Part shown: piece after piece, positions 57,858 to 64,000 of the stretch | Numbering within the stretch: position 1 is the first letter of the stretch | Layout: each line of letters starts with the position of its first letter | Assembly: GCF_021531815.1 (NCBI RefSeq) | Contig: NZ_JADYUM010000005.1 | Location: forward strand, 1-64,000 | Reading direction: 5' to 3' | DNA from: Pseudoflavonifractor phocaeensis | GTDB taxonomy: Bacteria; Bacillota; Clostridia; Oscillospirales; Oscillospiraceae | Length of the DNA: 64,000 bases | Notes under the pieces: generated by a model | What the model was told of the DNA's origin: nothing | What the model saw: only the letters and a program-made list of their open reading frames with translations | Database searches by the model: none | Position numbers and translations under genes: made by a program

Positions 57858-58442
57858 TCACAGAGGCTGGCGGAACAGCCCGTGTTCGGTGCAGTACCAG
57901 AACAGCATTCCGTGGCCCCGGCGGGGCAGACGGACCTGGAAATCCCACTCCGGCCACCGCTTGATCACCGTGGCCTGCTCCCCGGACACCAGGGCGGCAA
58001 AGGACAGGTAGTGACCCTTGACCATGGGGTGGGAGGCGGTGATGAACCAGTCGTCCTCCACCTGCTCAAAGGTCAGGCGGTGTTCCTCGTCGGGCTTCCG
58101 GGGCTCCAGCGCCTCCAGCTTTCTACCGCAGCAGGACAGTACAGCGGAGCCTGTGGCGGTGATGAGGTTGCCGCACTGGGGGCAGACATAAAATTTCAGT
58201 TGACGCATACTTCCTCCATCCGGATCTTGCTCCTCTAGCTCTCCGGCCAGCAGGCGCTCCACCGGAACGCCCAGGGCCTGGGCCAGACTGGGCAGGAGGG
58301 ATACGTCGGGGCAGCCAAATCCCCGTTCCCATTTGCTGACTGCGCGGTCTGTGACCCCCAGGACGTCAGCCAGAGCCTGCTGGGTCATATGCTGTTCCGC
58401 CCGCAGGGCGCGGATGAGCGAGCCGGTTTTCTGTTGATCCAT
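57858..58442 (-). CDS. XRE-family regulator fused to a complete desulfoferrodoxin (superoxide-reductase) domain
   Basis: Residues 1-70 form a Cro/CI helix-turn-helix (TQQALADVLGVTDRAVSKWE). From about 83 the protein follows desulfoferrodoxin. CPQC (Cys87, Cys90) and CC (Cys104, Cys105) form a rubredoxin-like FeS4 site. His121, His138 (HPM), His144 (GHYL), Cys184 and His187 (WYCTEHG) match the five ligands of the superoxide-reducing iron. The Lys next to the first ligand in true enzymes (EKH) is Glu here (EEH), so catalysis may be lost while iron and superoxide sensing stay. This suggests a redox-sensing repressor. A palindrome in its own promoter may be its operator. Confidence 0.88.
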   Translation of the reverse strand: MDQQKTGSLIRALRAEQHMTQQALADVLGVTDRAVSKWERGFGCPDVSLLPSLAQALGVPVERLLAGELEEQDPDGGSMRQLKFYVCPQCGNLITATGSAVLSCCGRKLEALEPRKPDEEHRLTFEQVEDDWFITASHPMVKGHYLSFAALVSGEQATVIKRWPEWDFQVRLPRRGHGMLFWYCTEHGLFRQPL

Positions 58443-58453
58443 TCTTCATCCCT

Positions 58454-58504
58454 CCAACGGCATTATGACAGAGCGGGGGAGAAAAGGCAACCAACGGTCC
58501 GTTG
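58454..58504 (-). promoter_or_regulatory. Promoter and candidate operator of the XRE-desulfoferrodoxin gene
   Basis: Minus strand TTGCCT (58490-58485), a 17-nt spacer and CATAAT (58467-58462). CAACGG-T-CCGTTG (58492-58504) is a perfect inverted repeat just upstream, and the half-site CCAACGG recurs at 58454-58460 after the -10. Confidence 0.65.
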
Positions 58505-58527
58505 AGCCGCGAAAGAAAAGCGCTCAT

Positions 58528-59220
58528 TTACAGCTCCTGGACCAGGACCACGCCCTGGATCGCCTGGAGCTGTCCCAGGAGCCAGTCCGCCTTGCACTTT
58601 TTGTTCAGCCGCAGGGTGAAGATGGCGCAGGAGGTGATCTTTTCACCGTCGGAGTTCCGGGTGATCTCCACATCCAGCAGCTTCAGCTCCTGCTCACGGT
58701 AGAGCCGAAGCACATTGTCCAGGCAGTTTCTGCCGCTGTACTCCATGTAGAGGTTGATCTCCGGCGCGTTGTCCAGCATCCGGTATTCCAGCTTGGAGAA
58801 CAGCAGCTCCGCCAGCAGGATCAGCAGGGTGGACAGCAGGCCGCCCTCATAGAAGCCGGCCCCCAGGGTCAAGCCGATGATGGCGGCCGCCCACAGTCCG
58901 GCGGCAGTGGTCAGGCCCTTGACCCGCTGGCGGCGGGTGACGATGATGGTGCCCGCGCCGATGAAACCGACCCCGGCCACCACCTGGGCGCCCAGACGGG
59001 CCATATCGGTGTAGTAATGGAGCACCAGATAGAGGTACTGGCTGGTCAGGGTGGTCATGGCCGCCCCCAGGCAGATGAGGATATGGGTGCGGAAACCGGC
59101 CGGACGCCGCTTATATTCCCGTTCCATGCCGATAATGCCGCCGCAGATGACGGCCAGCAGCATCCGGACCGCCACGGACAGGAAGGTGATGTCCCGCAGG
59201 GGATCGAGAATCGATAACAT
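58528..59220 (-). CDS. MgtC/SapB-family membrane protein (copy 1)
   Basis: The 230-residue protein has four to five membrane segments in the first 130 residues with family motifs GGIIGMEREYKRRPAGFRTH and GVGFIGAGTII near 82-92. A cytoplasmic ACT-like tail lies at about 150-230. Relatives modulate membrane potential or ATP synthase in some pathogens, or assist Mg2+ homeostasis. No mgtA gene or Mg2+ leader is seen here. It starts 11 nt after the next similar gene ends, so two paralogs are cotranscribed. Confidence 0.9.
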   Translation of the reverse strand: MLSILDPLRDITFLSVAVRMLLAVICGGIIGMEREYKRRPAGFRTHILICLGAAMTTLTSQYLYLVLHYYTDMARLGAQVVAGVGFIGAGTIIVTRRQRVKGLTTAAGLWAAAIIGLTLGAGFYEGGLLSTLLILLAELLFSKLEYRMLDNAPEINLYMEYSGRNCLDNVLRLYREQELKLLDVEITRNSDGEKITSCAIFTLRLNKKCKADWLLGQLQAIQGVVLVQEL

Positions 59221-59231
59221 GACCTACCCTC

Positions 59232-59957
59232 CTATACTTCGTCAATGACGGTGATGTTCTCCAGTTCGGAGATGGCCGTCAGGACCTGTTCGTGGGCGCG
59301 CCGCTGGTTCAGGCGGATGGAGAATACCGCGCTGGGCCGCTGGGCGTACTGTTCCTTGCCTCTGGTGATGTCCACGTCGTAGATCTGGGCGTCCTGCGCC
59401 TTGATCTGGCTGATGATCGCTCCCACGTCGTCCAGAGAGGTGAACTCCACATAGATGTTCATATTCCGGGCGCGCTCCACAATGGCGGACTCCAGAGAGG
59501 GAAGGAAGCGGATACACAGGAAAATCAGCAGGAAGGCCAGGATCACGCACTCATAGAAGCCCGCGCCGATGGCCAGACCCATGCAGGCGGAGGCCCAGAG
59601 CCCGGCGGCGGTGGTCAGGCCCTTGACCTCCTGTTTCCCGGTGACGATGATGGTGCCGGCGCCCAAAAAGCCGATGCCGTTGATCACCTGGGCGCCGAAA
59701 CGGGAGACGTCGGTACGGATGCCTACCTCCTGGGCCACGCTGTTCCAGGGACCGTACAGCATCATGCTCTCGTATTGACTGAGCAATACTGTCAGCGCCG
59801 CTCCCATGCAGACGAACATGTAGGTGCGGAAGCCCGCTGCCCGGCCTTTTTTCGCCCGCTCGATCCCCAGCATACCGCCGAAAAGCATGGCCAGGACCAG
59901 CCGTAAAGCCACAGCCGGCAGGTTGCACTGCCGGAAATAGTCAAAGAAAACGATCAT
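59232..59957 (-). CDS. MgtC/SapB-family membrane protein (copy 2)
   Basis: The 241-residue paralog of the protein at 58528-59220. It has GGMLGIERAKKGRAAGFRTY, NGIGFLGAGTIIVTGKQEVKG and a C-terminal ACT-like domain ending FSIRLNQRRAHEQVL. The ATG at 59957 has AAAGGGGGCATCTC upstream; further in-frame sequence lacks family residues. Two tandem, diverged copies might form a heteromer or respond to different signals. The preceding YcxB-like gene ends 72 nt away with a CCGGCGG/CCGCCGG hairpin in the gap. Confidence 0.9.
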   Translation of the reverse strand: MIVFFDYFRQCNLPAVALRLVLAMLFGGMLGIERAKKGRAAGFRTYMFVCMGAALTVLLSQYESMMLYGPWNSVAQEVGIRTDVSRFGAQVINGIGFLGAGTIIVTGKQEVKGLTTAAGLWASACMGLAIGAGFYECVILAFLLIFLCIRFLPSLESAIVERARNMNIYVEFTSLDDVGAIISQIKAQDAQIYDVDITRGKEQYAQRPSAVFSIRLNQRRAHEQVLTAISELENITVIDEV

Positions 59958-60029
59958 TGGGAGATGCCCCCTTTCTCTTGGCCGGCGGATGTGCTGCCGC
60001 CGGAACACAGGACATCGGTTGTTACAAAA

Positions 60030-60605
60030 TCATGGCTGAGAAGCCTTTTTCCGGGCGGAAAGCCGGTGCAGGACACGGATGATGGGAGCGGAGCGGGCAT
60101 GGAAGACCAGACCGGACCGTTCCTCCAAAAAGAGGCGGAAATCCGGGACCTTTTCTCCCAGTGCTGCTTTGGGGACCATGTATCCGCCAAACTGGTCCCG
60201 GAACAGGTAAAAATACTCCATATCCTCCCCCAAACGGCAGATGTCGGCGTAGGCCAGGGAACTGTCTTTCTTCTCTCCGGCCGGGAGGGGGATGACGTCC
60301 ATGGCTTTGTCACGGAACACATACCGGGAGGCGGGGAACGGCATGCCGGATTCTTTGATCTGAGCCGTCAGCTTGTGGGCTGTGTGATTGGCGGAGCTGT
60401 ACGTGCTGGTGGTCAGATAGCAGCCATAGGCCACAAGGAGAATGCCCCACCAGCTGGAAAAATTCAAAACGCCTGCGATCACAAAGGCCAGACTGAGAAG
60501 GGTGCGGACCGTGCGGTTGCTTTTGCAGAAAAGGTCGTACTGCATATGGGCCAGAGATTCGAAACTCTCCTCACTGTGGTGCATCTCTACTTCATAGTAT
60601 GTCAT
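60030..60605 (-). CDS. YcxB-like membrane protein
   Basis: This protein of about 191 residues begins MTYYEVEMHHSEESF. Two membrane helices near 33-75 (TVRTLLSLAFVIAGVLNFS and WWGILLVAYGCYLTTS) are followed by a cytoplasmic YcxB-type domain (ICRLGEDMEYFYLFRD, GGYMVPKAAL). The family is widespread in Firmicutes, with no known function. GGTGGAGATGG precedes the ATG at 60605; an ATG at 60611 is an alternative. The longer frame towards 60719 runs through a terminator and is unlikely. Confidence 0.85.
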   Translation of the reverse strand: MTYYEVEMHHSEESFESLAHMQYDLFCKSNRTVRTLLSLAFVIAGVLNFSSWWGILLVAYGCYLTTSTYSSANHTAHKLTAQIKESGMPFPASRYVFRDKAMDVIPLPAGEKKDSSLAYADICRLGEDMEYFYLFRDQFGGYMVPKAALGEKVPDFRLFLEERSGLVFHARSAPIIRVLHRLSARKKASQP

Positions 60606-60675
60606 ATCCATCTCCACCTGCTCTGCGTTCCGGGCGCCGGAACGGTTGGTTGGACCGCCCTGACGGGCGGTTTGA

Positions 60676-60710
60676 TAAAAAATCTGAGAGGCCACACGAC
60701 CTCTCAGATT
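60676..60710 (-). terminator. Intrinsic terminator of the TRAP operon
   Basis: AATCTGAGAGG pairs perfectly with CCTCTCAGATT, followed on the minus strand by TTTTTTATC. Confidence 0.93.
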
Positions 60711-60741
60711 ATGTGACATGCTGGGAGACCAGAGTCACTGG

Positions 60742-62055
60742 TCAGGCTGCCGCGCCGTACATCAGGTCGGGAAGAATGGTGATCAGCACCGGACAGAAGG
60801 TCAGCAACATCAGTACCAGGAACAGGCATAGGATAAATGGCCAGACCTCTTTCAGGAAGTCGGTGATGGGACACCTGGTAATGCCGCAGGTGGTGAACAT
60901 CATGGAGCCGAAGGGAGGCGTGATGCCGCCGATCATGATATTGACGATGGCCACCAGGCCGAAGTGATAGACATCGATGCCCAGAGTCCGCGCCACAGGC
61001 AGCAGCAGAGGGGTGATGATCATCAGAGCCGCGCCGCCCTCCAGGAACATACCCATGATCAGGAAGACCACGTTGCACAGGATCATGAAGACCCACTTGT
61101 TCTCGGTGATCCCCAGGATCGCGCTGGCGACAATCTTGGGCAGGTTGATCCAGGTCATATACTGGCCGAACACATTTGCGGACACCATGATCAGGACCAC
61201 GCTGGAGGTGCCGGAGATGGTATCCAGCAGGATGGGGATCAGGTGCTTGCGGAGGCTGAGCTTTTTGTAGACCAGCCGCCCGATGATGAAGGAGTACAGG
61301 ACCGCGATGGCGCCGCCCTCAGAGGGGGTGAACATGCCGAAGCGCATACCCAAAATGATGCCGAAGGGGAAGAACAGCCCCCAGAAGGAAATCAGAGCCT
61401 GCTTCAGAATGACCCGGATGGGGGGGAATTTATCACGGGTGGTGGGGTAATTGCGCTTGTGGGAAATGATGGCCACGGTGATCATCATGGAGATGGCCAT
61501 CAGGATGCCGGGGATATAGCCGGCGGCGAAGGTCCGGCCCAGAGAGGCTTGAGCGATCAGGGTGAAAACGATCAGGTTGACTCCGGGGGGGATGACGGGG
61601 GTAGCCGCAGAGGAGGCGGCAGTGATGGCTGCGGAGAAGGCCTTGGAGTAACCGCGCTTCTCCATCTCGGGGACCAGCATCTTGGACTGCATGGCGCAGT
61701 CGGCGTTGGCGGAGCCGGAGCAGCCGCCCATGAGCATGGACAGAAGAACGTTGACCTGAGCCAGACCGCCCTTCATATGTCCTGTGACACATTCACAGAA
61801 GTCCATCAGTTTGTCGCTGATCCCGCCGAAGTTCATCACCGAACCGGCCATGATGAAGAAGGGGATGGCCAGCATGGAAAAGGATTGGGTGGAGTTCATG
61901 ACCTTCTGAAGGATCAGCCAGGGAAGGGAGGTGGTGTCGATGAACAGGAAGTAGAAGAAAGTGGACCCGAACAAGGCGTAGACAATGGGCAGACCCAGGA
62001 AATAGAGGATGAAGACCATGAAAATGGGGATCATGTCCGTAAAAGTCAACGTCAT
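60742..62055 (-). CDS. dctM: TRAP transporter large permease
   Basis: The 437-residue protein has about 12 membrane helices and is the ion-coupled channel of a tripartite ATP-independent transporter. Family features are GGCSGSANADCAMQSKMLVPEM near 110-131, ASSAATPVIPPGVNLIVF near 147, and EGGAAL. GGITPPFGSMMFTTCGI, near the end, is the second DctM gateway motif. It works with DctQ, overlapping by 4 nt (ATGA), and the binding protein DctP. The transported acid or sugar acid is unknown. Confidence 0.95.
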   Translation of the reverse strand: MTLTFTDMIPIFMVFILYFLGLPIVYALFGSTFFYFLFIDTTSLPWLILQKVMNSTQSFSMLAIPFFIMAGSVMNFGGISDKLMDFCECVTGHMKGGLAQVNVLLSMLMGGCSGSANADCAMQSKMLVPEMEKRGYSKAFSAAITAASSAATPVIPPGVNLIVFTLIAQASLGRTFAAGYIPGILMAISMMITVAIISHKRNYPTTRDKFPPIRVILKQALISFWGLFFPFGIILGMRFGMFTPSEGGAIAVLYSFIIGRLVYKKLSLRKHLIPILLDTISGTSSVVLIMVSANVFGQYMTWINLPKIVASAILGITENKWVFMILCNVVFLIMGMFLEGGAALMIITPLLLPVARTLGIDVYHFGLVAIVNIMIGGITPPFGSMMFTTCGITRCPITDFLKEVWPFILCLFLVLMLLTFCPVLITILPDLMYGAAA

Positions 62056-62606
62056 TCTTCAATCCCCCCTTCTTCTGCCGCCTGCGCGGCCGCGGGCTTC
62101 TTTTTGATGATGTGCAGACGGTCCGTCAGCAGGAAGTAAATGGAGTAAATGGTGGACAGGCCGAAGCCGATGGGAACAGCGATACCGGTGTAGACCTTGG
62201 GCACCCGCAGCATATCGGTTAGCGCGATCTTCAGGACGCCTCGGGAGAAGACCAGGTTGTAAGCATACTGGGCGCTGATCACGGTGAGCATGATCAGGAT
62301 GAGCAGCTCCACGACGCTCATGATGTCACGAACGATATTCCGGACCTTGGGAGGCATCAGGTTGACCAGGATGTCGATGCCCAAGTGGGAGTGCTTACGG
62401 TAGGCATAGGCGCTGCCGATAAACACAGTCCACACGAACAGGCTGGTAACGACTTCTTCGCTCCACTGGATGGGGCTGTTCAGGAAGTACCGGCAGATAA
62501 CGTTCAGGTTGACCAGAATCGTACACAGTGACAGGGTCACCGCGGTGATAATGGCGTCCAGATTTGTCAGGACCGTTTTAAGAGTGATCTTTTTTTTATG
62601 TTCCAT
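62052..62606 (-). CDS. dctQ: TRAP transporter small permease
   Basis: This four-helix membrane protein of about 184 residues has the DctQ pattern RYFLNSPIQWSEEVVTSLFVW near 40 and YRKHSHLGIDILVNLMPPK near 71, ending in a charged Ala/Lys tail. It pairs with DctM in the membrane. The ATG at 62606 has AAGGAA 7 nt upstream; an ATG at 62612 lies too near that site. The gene follows dctP after a gap with a strong hairpin. Confidence 0.93.
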   Translation of the reverse strand: MEHKKKITLKTVLTNLDAIITAVTLSLCTILVNLNVICRYFLNSPIQWSEEVVTSLFVWTVFIGSAYAYRKHSHLGIDILVNLMPPKVRNIVRDIMSVVELLILIMLTVISAQYAYNLVFSRGVLKIALTDMLRVPKVYTGIAVPIGFGLSTIYSIYFLLTDRLHIIKKKPAAAQAAEEGGIEE

Positions 62607-62682
62607 ACGCATTTCCTTACAAAATCAGTTGGGATGGTACGAACTCGCACGGCATTGGGAAAGGAACTTTGCTTTTAAGGAC

Positions 62683-62724
62683 CTCAGCATAGGCCGCCCA
62701 TTCACTCGGACGGCCTATGCTGAG
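62683..62724 (-). promoter_or_regulatory. Intercistronic hairpin between dctP and dctQ
   Basis: CTCAGCATAGGCCG pairs perfectly with CGGCCTATGCTGAG over 14 bp. No strong T-run follows, so it may stabilise dctP mRNA or partly terminate, giving excess binding protein. Confidence 0.75.
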
Positions 62725-62766
62725 TGAAATGTTACATGTTTTTGGGAAAGAGGGGAATGGAAAAGA

Positions 62767-63861
62767 TCACTTGTTGCTGGCGCGGTAGTCGTTGATCAGA
62801 GCGACCAGCTGGTCACGCAGTTCGGGGTTGGCGCCATACTCTTCCACCATCCAGTCATAGACGGGAGCACAGGCCTCGGTGAAGGCGTCCAGGTCCACTT
62901 CGTTCCAGGTGACGCCGTTCTCAGCCAGCATCTTCTTCTGGGTATCCTCGTCCTCGGCGCAGCTGGTCTGCTCCCAGATACCGCACTCAACAGCGCACTC
63001 GTCGATGATGTTTCTCCACTTCTCGGGGATGGACTGATACAGGTCCTCGGGCATGAACAGCCAGCGGGTGGCGATCAGGTGGTTGGTCAGAGCGACCTTC
63101 TTGACCAGCTCATAGGGGGCGCCGGCGCCGGCCAGAGTGGAGGTGGAGCCCTCGAAGCCTTCGACCACGCCGGAGGAGATGGCGGACAGGCACTCAGTGA
63201 AGCTCATGGGGGTGGGGATGGCGCCCAGGCACTCAACGGTCTTGGAGAACATGGCGGAGGAGGTGGCGCGCAGCTTGACGCCCGTCAGATCGGCGGGGGT
63301 GTAGATGTCGCGGTTGGTGACCACGCTGCGGAAGCCGAAGGAGTAGTGGGTGTCCAGAATGTGGATGTTCTCGGCGGCCAGACGGTCAATAACGTCCTTG
63401 ACGATGTCGGACTCCATGACGTAGTTGTACTCGTCATTGCTGTTGTACAGCATGGGGCCGATCAGCACAGCGGCGTCGCCCACGTAGTCGGCAAACAGGG
63501 AGGGCTCTTCCAGGCCCATCCAGTTGGCGCCGTTGACGGCCTGGGTGACGGAGTCGCCGTAGCAGTCCAGCTCGTTCTGGCCGTAGTAAGTAACATTGAT
63601 GTGGCCCTCGGTGCGCTCGGTGATCATCTCAGCCAGCTTCTCAGAGGCCTTGTAGTTCCACTCGGTGGGCTGGAATACGTTGGAGAACTTGATGTCCAGA
63701 TAGAAGTCATCAGCGGGATCGGTCTCGGCGGTGGAGGCGGAGGCGGCGCTGCCGGCGGACGTGGTTCCGGTGGAAGGGGTGGACTTGCTGCCACCGCCGC
63801 CGCAGGCGCACAGGGACAGGGTCATGGCCAGGGCAAGAAGCATTGCGATTGTCTTTTTCAT
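62767..63861 (-). CDS. dctP: TRAP transporter substrate-binding lipoprotein
   Basis: The 364-residue exported protein has a lipoprotein signal (LSLCAC, Cys20), a Ser/Thr/Ala-rich linker and the DctP fold. LRATSSAMFSKTVECLGAIPTPMSFTE, near 195-221, contains the Arg that binds the carboxylate of the ligand. It captures an anionic compound outside the cell and passes it to DctQM. Arg in the motif suggests a carboxylate substrate. AAGGAGAGATTTAAG precedes the ATG. Confidence 0.94.
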   Translation of the reverse strand: MKKTIAMLLALAMTLSLCACGGGGSKSTPSTGTTSAGSAASASTAETDPADDFYLDIKFSNVFQPTEWNYKASEKLAEMITERTEGHINVTYYGQNELDCYGDSVTQAVNGANWMGLEEPSLFADYVGDAAVLIGPMLYNSNDEYNYVMESDIVKDVIDRLAAENIHILDTHYSFGFRSVVTNRDIYTPADLTGVKLRATSSAMFSKTVECLGAIPTPMSFTECLSAISSGVVEGFEGSTSTLAGAGAPYELVKKVALTNHLIATRWLFMPEDLYQSIPEKWRNIIDECAVECGIWEQTSCAEDEDTQKKMLAENGVTWNEVDLDAFTEACAPVYDWMVEEYGANPELRDQLVALINDYRASNK

Positions 63862-64000
63862 CTTAAATCTCTCCTTCTGTTTTTCTGAAAGCCTTTGTTT
63901 TGCTGCCCCCGCCGGAGGGGCTCCGGCGGACTTACATTCCCTTCACGCAGGCTTAACAGCAATTTAACGTTTGTCACATTATTATAGAACAGCTGAGAAA
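63862..64000 (-). promoter_or_regulatory. dctP leader and partial promoter
   Basis: Minus strand TATAAT (63986-63981) is a likely -10; its -35 would fall beyond the window edge. The leader has a GC-rich hairpin CCGCCGGAG/CTCCGGCGG (63909-63929). No gene is seen here. Confidence 0.6.

Noticed and set aside
1-64000. CRISPR arrays, insertion sequences, prophage or rRNA genes
   Set aside because: No regular spaced repeats, transposase-like or phage-like proteins, or rRNA sequences were seen in the window.

Overview
The window comes from a GC-rich, endospore-forming anaerobe of the Clostridia, most like the Oscillospiraceae (Flavonifractor/Lawsonibacter/Intestinimonas group). The basis is the mixture of sporulation genes (spoIIGA-sigE, CotF-like coat proteins), a sodium-pumping biotin decarboxylase, a desulfoferrodoxin domain, SigA-type promoters with 17-nt spacers, a T-box and strong intrinsic terminators in GC-rich DNA. 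The species is inferred, not proven. About 55 protein genes, one tRNA and many regulatory sites can be supported.

Layout. 1-2157: end of a Na+-translocating decarboxylase operon (biotin domain, OadG-biotin fusion, OadB); the alpha subunit OadA sits far away at 50796-52772. 2286-3357: tRNA-Arg(ACG) and a radical SAM/SPASM gene. 3384-19420: a galactose island. It has the MglBAC ABC importer, a YesN/YesM-type two-component system with two sugar-binding proteins, galM, a LacI-family regulator and galK-galE-galT. The mgl promoter carries two direct repeats suited to an AraC-type activator. The galK promoter spacer is almost entirely a perfect 25-nt operator, and a shorter version lies in front of the regulator gene.

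19631-27386: an aromatic amino acid operon (aroF-aroB-aroA-aroC-pheA-aroE/aroK fusion-aroQ) encoding every step from DAHP to phenylpyruvate. It is preceded by a Phe/Tyr-rich leader peptide and an intrinsic terminator, a classic translation-coupled attenuator. 27394-36283: a MATE exporter with a probable ACG start behind its own attenuator, mutS2, HPr, uvrC, a structured 600-bp gene-free stretch, rsmD-coaD and a coiled-coil protein. 36308-44053: SLH-domain protein, GNAT, cysK, patatin-like protein, DUF3842, aldo/keto reductase, a P-loop kinase and an ECF S component behind a switch-like leader.

44054-52834: phosphoketolase, T-box-controlled leuA, small coat proteins, a structured RNA leader with a 42-aa gene, and oadA. 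52924-58504: a PfkB kinase-HPr-EI operon whose HPr lacks Ser46, spoIIGA-sigE behind a promoter with a 21-nt spacer, and an unusual XRE regulator fused to a complete desulfoferrodoxin. 58528-64000: two MgtC-family proteins, a YcxB-like protein and a DctPQM TRAP transporter. The least ordinary elements are the XRE-desulfoferrodoxin fusion, the aromatic leader-peptide attenuator, the RNA at 50093-50322, the leader of the ECF gene, and the galactose sensory cluster.
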